Assembly: GCA_030704615.1 (NCBI GenBank)
Contig: CM060731.1
Span: 51,896,001 to 51,956,000, forward strand
Source: Takakia lepidozioides
Taxonomy: Eukaryota > Streptophyta > Takakiopsida > Takakiales > Takakiaceae
Length of the DNA stretch: 60,000 bases
Direction: 5' to 3'
Made by a program: the position numbers and the translations under genes
Part shown: piece after piece, positions 55,565 through 60,000 of the stretch
Layout: each line of letters begins with the position of its first letter
How positions within the stretch are numbered: the stretch's first letter is position 1
Notes under the pieces: generated by a model
What the model saw: the letters and a program-made list of their open reading frames with translations, nothing else
The model's database searches: none
What the model was told of the DNA's origin: nothing

Positions 55565-56410
55565 AAATTGTTAGAGTGATTCTAAGAAACTCTTAGAGTG
55601 AATGTGTTGTTTTTTTAATCACTCTAAAAAATCCTTAGAGCGGCTCAGAGCGGCTCTAAGGGATCCTTAGAGCGATTGCAAAAGCAAATATAGTTTATTC
55701 TGTTTTCTTGCTCTAAGTAATGCTTGGAACAAATGTGAATAGCTATTTAGATTTTTTTTGTTTTTCCACTCTAATAAATCCTTAGAGCGGCTCTGAAGGA
55801 TCCTTAGAGCAAATACGAATAGCAATTTAGCTTTTTTTGTTTCCCCGTTGTAGAAAATCCTAGAGCAGCTTAGAGCGGCTCTAAGGGATCCTTAGAGCGA
55901 ATGTAAATAGCAATTTATCTTTTTTTTATTTTCTTACTCTAAGTCATACTTAGATCGAATGTAAATAGCAAATTAGTTTTTTCTATTTTTCCACTCTAAA
56001 AAACCCCTAGAGCGGCTCTAAGGGATTCTTAGAGCGAATATAAATAGCAATTTAGCTATCTATGTTTTCCCGCTATATGAAATCCTTAGAGTGGCTTAGA
56101 ACGGCTCTAAGGGATCCTTAGAATGAACGTAAATAGCAATTTAGCTTGTTCTATTTTCCCAATCTAACAAATCCTTACATTGGCTCTAAGGATATTAAGG
56201 GATTGTTAGAGTAAATGTAAAAAATATGTTAAGGTTTATCTTCTTCGTTGACCGATTTGTTTTCCGCTCTATGAAATCCTTAGAGTGGCTTAGAACGCTA
56301 TAAGGGATCCTTACAACGAACGTAAATAGCAATTTAGTTTTTTTTTGTTTTTTTTCAATTTAAGAGATCCTTATATTGGCTCTAAGGGATCATTAGAATA
56401 AATGTAAAAG
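55565..56410. repeat. Second palindromic satellite (TTAGAGCGGCTCTAAGGGATCC type)
   Basis: CCTTAGAGCGGCTCTAAGG and relatives recur near 55,630, 55,785, 55,870, 56,005, 56,085, 56,170, 56,280 and 56,365. They are followed by GGATCCTTAGAGCGAATG and TAAATAGCAATTTAG, then a T-rich spacer ending TTTTCCCACTCTAA. The period is about 75-85 bp with occasional longer steps. The design (short dyad, AT-rich linker) parallels the satellite at 51-53 kb, but the sequence differs. Confidence 0.85.
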
Positions 56411-56688
56411 ATATGTTAGGGTTTTTCTTCTTGGTCATGGTTGACTGTTGAGGCCGTATGACACCCTTTGAGATTTAACTCTTCTTCCCCTTCAATAATT
56501 CAACTATTAACAATATAGTTATTTGGCTAAAAATAATGTGATTTTTTGCTAAAATACATTAGGGTTTAGCCAGAACTTGTCGACGTGGCCTTCTGTCTTG
56601 TCGAGAAACAAAAACTTGGCACTAGCTGGCATCCTAAAGAAACCAATTACAGATGGTGAACACTCATAACAAAATGGTAAAAAGTCTG

Positions 56689-57406
56689 TCATGCGGAAAC
56701 TCTCCTAACAACAAACACGAATGTCACAGTTACAGAGAAATGGCGAATCAGTGAAGTTTGAGAGGTAGGCAGTGATAGGTCTAGGAGACATACGATATGC
56801 CACAGGAAGCCAATGACACCAACCCGAAGAGCAGCTCGTATCCTCACAAAGATCGGGACTTCGCCAAAGAGAAATGAGTCATGGTAGGTACGCAACACGT
56901 GCTTGCTGACATCTATATGCTTTAGGCAGTGCTGCTTGTCCAATTTGAGGAATGAGCCAAACAAGTCCTGGAATTGTCCTCCCCATTTCTCCCACCATTG
57001 TTGGTTCACATTCTTCATGCTGCCCCATCCCGGCACAGAAGGACTGTGGAAACTTTCATCTGGGTCTAAACATGTTGGAGGGCTCCCCCAAGTGGGATGC
57101 CTAGTGGGATCATCCATTCTGATGGGATAGGTTGTTGAAAACACGGGGCTTTGTTCCTTTCCGAACCATCAGCATCAGTCTTGTCCTGCAATCTCCATAA
57201 TACTCCAACCTACTTCAATACTTGCCAAATATTTCATGAGGTTTCTTCAGTCGCAGAACCAAGAAGACAATAATGCGATTGTCCTCTGACGCATACCGCC
57301 TTTGAACCCTCTCCAACAAACGTCCCCTACTGCATCGTGGAACGAGAAGAAAAGACATCATTCCTAGAATCTCGAAATTTACGAGAGGCTTCCCATCAAT
57401 GGCCAC
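56689..57406 (-). CDS. Unknown ORF pair, possibly part of a mobile element
   Basis: A frame at 57406-57215 (GKPLVNFEILGMMSFLLVP, RVQRRYASEDNRIIVFLVLR) is followed by one at 57144-56689 (PTWGSPPTCLDPDESF, NQQWWEKWGGQFQDLF). Neither is recognised and they are in different frames with no clear intron. High Trp content and lack of low complexity suggest real but decayed coding sequence. Confidence 0.3.
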
Positions 57407-57894
57407 TTCAACATAACTAGCTACGAACCAGTGTTGGGCGGTTACCCGCCTGGGCCCCGGGTAACCGCCGGTTCTGGTTCCGGTTATGTGGAGCCGGACC
57501 GGAACCGGACCCGCCTGTGCAGAACCGGAACCGGAACCGGAAATTGGGGATTGCGTGGGAACCGGAACCGGCGGTTCTAGCTACGACCACATATGTGGGA
57601 ACCGGGTTTAGGGACTCCAAAGCGGTTCCGGTTCCGGTTCCACCCATGGGCTGTAGCCCTAAGTGTCTCTACAACTCATCCAGCTCGCTCTCTCTCGCAT
57701 ACATCTTGCTCGCTAATCCAGTCCAGGTAAGGTTTGTGTTCCATGTCTCCATCTTCTACTTTATTGTTCGATTTCTCTCTCGCTCTCATTTCATCTCCAT
57801 CTCCATTCTCTTTCCCTCTTAGGTTGATTGATTTAATGTGTTGTTTGTTTCTTTTCTTCTCAGTTTATCGCACAAGAGGGGGCTGATCTCTCTT

Positions 57895-58470
57895 CTGCTG
57901 CTGTGGCAGATGGTGGACACAAAGGGAGGGAGTGTGAGCAGGAGGGCCCCGCCAACCAGCCGTCGCTTGTTTGGTGAGCATCCACCATGTTCTTTTTTTT
58001 TTTAATTTTTTGGTTCAGCGGAGCTAATGGGCCCCATGCTTTTGTATTGTGGTAAGTGGCGCATTGGAGGGAGGAAGTGCCAGCAGGAGGGCCCGCGCAA
58101 CCAGCCCCGTCGTCAACCAGCCCCTTGTTGGTAAGTATCCACCACTTTTGGTTATTTTACTGTTTTTAGTTTTAGTTCACCATGAAGCTAATCAGCTTCC
58201 TCCTTTTCTGCTATGGCATGTGGTGCAAGAGGTAGGGAGGACGAGTAAGGAGGGCCCACCTGCAACCAGGCCCCTTGGTCCATGGTAATCATTGCTCATC
58301 ATTCTTCTTCTTTTTCTTTTTTTTTTCCTGTTTTCTTTGATGATATACCAAGGGGCTGATAGCCCCTTGCTCCACTATGGTAGATTTTACATTGGAGGGA
58401 GCACAAGCAAAGAGGGGCCCACCAACCAACCCACATTACCCACTGGTAAGTATCTTCCCTTTCTTTAAAT
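57895..58470 (+). repeat. Four diverged tandem units of about 145-165 bp in the 5' part of the hAT element
   Basis: Units begin near 57,905, 58,052, 58,215 and 58,380. Each has a purine-rich head (GGAGGGAG, AGCAGGAGGGCCC), a Pro/Asn-type (C)AACCAGCCCC, a donor-like GGTAAGTATCC, a T-rich tract, and CTATGGTA or TTGTGGTA before the next unit. They look like an exon plus intron copied in tandem. Confidence 0.6.
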
Positions 58471-58505
58471 TTTTTTAATTCTTGATACCCCAATCAATTT
58501 CTACA

Positions 58506-59210
58506 GTTCTAGGGCATGTGGTTCATGAGTGCATTATGAATCAATCTGGGGGATTTTGGCTGTTGTCTGATGCTCTTAATGCAGCCATTGCCACAACAAT
58601 TTGCATGCGAGGAAATAGTGCTCCCAGGGCTGCAACTGTGGATCATTGGGGGGATTTCTCAACAGAGTTGACATTGTTGGAATGGCGGATGGCTCGAGAG
58701 TTGATATATGTCTTGGAACCATTTCTTTCTTTTCTGGAAGGGTTTCAATCGCGCAAAGCTCACAAAATGCTCGCGCTTATGCTTGACCCATGTTACAAGG
58801 GGTTGTCATTGGTATCACAATATGTGGGCAAAGAGCATGCTTTGCATATTGTGTCCCAATATGATAGCATGGTGTTAGAGCCTCTTTTGATAAAGTGTTT
58901 CAAGGTCTTACATCCGGATACTCCGGCCCAATCACAGCCCACTTCCACAATGGACGAGATGTCCTTATTTGGTGTGCATGACCACAATGAAGACATGACA
59001 TTGACAGTAGTGAGAGAACAACTATCACATTTCAGAAGGACGAAGATAATTGAGGGTGTGGCTCCTTTGAAATGGTGGAAAGAACACGAGTCTCTTTTTC
59101 CGTATGTGGGATTTTTGGCACGGCTAATCTTGGGCATAGTTGGATCTCAAATTGAAGCTGAGAGGGTTTTTAGTATTGCAGGTGTCATAACAAACTTGAG
59201 ACAGAACTAA
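58506..59210 (+). pseudogene. hAT transposase, C-terminal part with dimerisation domain
   Basis: An acceptor (caatttctacag) opens a frame of about 235 residues. It contains WRMARELIYVLEPF, RKAHKMLALMLDPCYKGL and the hAT dimerisation signature (PLKWWKEHESLFPYVGFLAR, then ILGIVGSQIEAERVFSIAG). The BED zinc finger and the catalytic Asp motifs expected upstream are not found. The stop follows ITNLRQN where functional copies usually continue (for example with RRS..). I infer a truncated, non-autonomous copy. Confidence 0.75.
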
Positions 59211-59480
59211 AACAAACTAACTACATAAGGATCTTAATTCAAAATACAAAACAAATTAAACATGTGTAATTCTATGGTTACCTTTTATGGTGCAGCAAAA
59301 GCACAACTAAAAAAAACTACATAAATTTGTGTTTTTTGGATGATGCTTTGTCAATATAGCATACAACAAACTAAGTACACGGGATGTCACTGAAATTTTC
59401 AATAAAAATGACAAATAAACAAACTCCAATCAAAGGAGTATAGTGTAATATGTTGAACAATAATTTGTCTCTAAGACAAA

Positions 59481-59830
59481 TCATTCTACCTCAAAGAGGT
59501 TTGCCTCTGCAATCAAGTCCTCATTCTCATCTAAGAGGACTTCTTCCCTATCCAAAAACTCTTTCATGGAAGTACTAAAGCAACCAACTCTAGCATCATT
59601 TGGCCAATTCTTGACTACACTCACAAACATATCAAGGTTTTCAATATTTGGCTCCCAACATGCTGCAAGGCACTGGAGTTGTTGTTGGTACTCGTCCGGA
59701 CCCGCCATTAACGACATGAGATGTCCACGGAGGATGACATCCAGTCTACCCTCCATAAATGCCCCTTCCAAATATGTTAACCCTTTAAGCGCCGGGCCAA
59801 TTTGCACGACATGCTTGAAAATGAGCCACC
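59481..59830 (-). CDS. Unknown acidic ORF, possibly transposon-related
   Basis: The open frame reads QIGPALKGLTYLEGAFMEGR .. CLAACWEPNIENLDMFV .. SMKEFLDREEVLLDENEDL and ends FEVE. It starts mid-frame after a possible acceptor near 59,830 and is not recognised. The antisense placement next to the hAT remnant suggests part of another element. Confidence 0.3.
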
Positions 59831-60000
59831 AAATTGTTTTTATCTCTCATATTTCTGAGTCCCTCTAGGTAACAGTGACACCGTTGAGTTTACTACCCCC
59901 ACCTACCCCATCTATTACCTCACGAATTTTCAGCCATATCCAACTGCCAGATTATTGTCATTTCTATTAACCCACACAATCATGTAGTCTGCTAAACAAA

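Larger units (their letters stand above)
57429..60000 (+). mobile_element. hAT-superfamily element, left end and transposase C-terminus; right end not seen
   Basis: CAGTGTTGGGCGGTTACCCG at 57429 has the CAGTGTT start typical of plant hAT termini. It is followed by many subterminal GGTTCCGGTT/AACCGGAACC copies (57,470-57,640). The transposase remnant lies 1 kb inward. The other end would be beyond 59,210 and may lie outside the window, so the 8-bp duplication cannot be tested. Confidence 0.55.

Overview
The window is nuclear DNA of a green-lineage eukaryote, most likely a streptophyte: a charophyte alga such as Chara, or a seed-free land plant. Three intron-rich genes have GT..AG junctions whose reading phases I could close exactly. 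There is a plant-type NC2-alpha (DRAP1) with an acidic EAR-like tail. There is also a centrin-binding SFI1-like protein, typical of lineages that keep centrioles. An intronless microbial-type terpene synthase gene of the class known from seed-free plants is present too. Gene density is low and transposons fill most of the rest. No species is asserted.

Layout. 1-2.1 kb: fragment of an unknown gene and a 33-bp minisatellite. 2.2-3.2 kb: terpene synthase. 3.3-4.1 kb: a PIF/Harbinger-like element and an inverted partner copy. 4.5-7.1 kb: unknown exon and a broken receptor-like kinase (minus). 7.9-9.5 kb: repeat remnant and decayed ORFs. 9.5-14.2 kb: degenerate Copia retrotransposon (minus). 14.2-16.4 kb: dispersed repeat. 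16.4-19.3 kb: SFI1-like gene (minus, 5 exons, 603 aa). 20.8-24.5 kb: NC2-alpha gene (minus, 6 exons, 297 aa). 26.35-42.46 kb: one 16.1-kb Mutator-like element. 43.3-48.9 kb: CofD/YvcK-family gene (plus, 13 exons, 539 aa). 50-56.4 kb: AT-rich DNA with two palindromic satellites. 56.7-60 kb: unknown ORFs and the start of a hAT element.

The most striking object is the Mutator-like element. It is delimited by a perfect 9-bp target duplication (AATTTCTTG) and by inverted ends of about 240 bp of ordinary sequence. Each end continues inward into about 2.4-2.6 kb of a (G)AGGGTTACA-type minisatellite, inverted at the two ends. Inside are a decayed SWIM-type MULE transposase (plus) and a convergent multi-exon gene ending in an intact-looking ULP1-type cysteine protease domain (minus). 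The same satellite vocabulary has spread through the intergenic space and introns of the element. A relative of it is even translated, as a Lys-Gly-Asp-Thr-rich repeat block in the protease gene.

The host genes (terpene synthase, SFI1-like, NC2-alpha, CofD-like) have no obvious shared pathway. They are separate genes between repeats.
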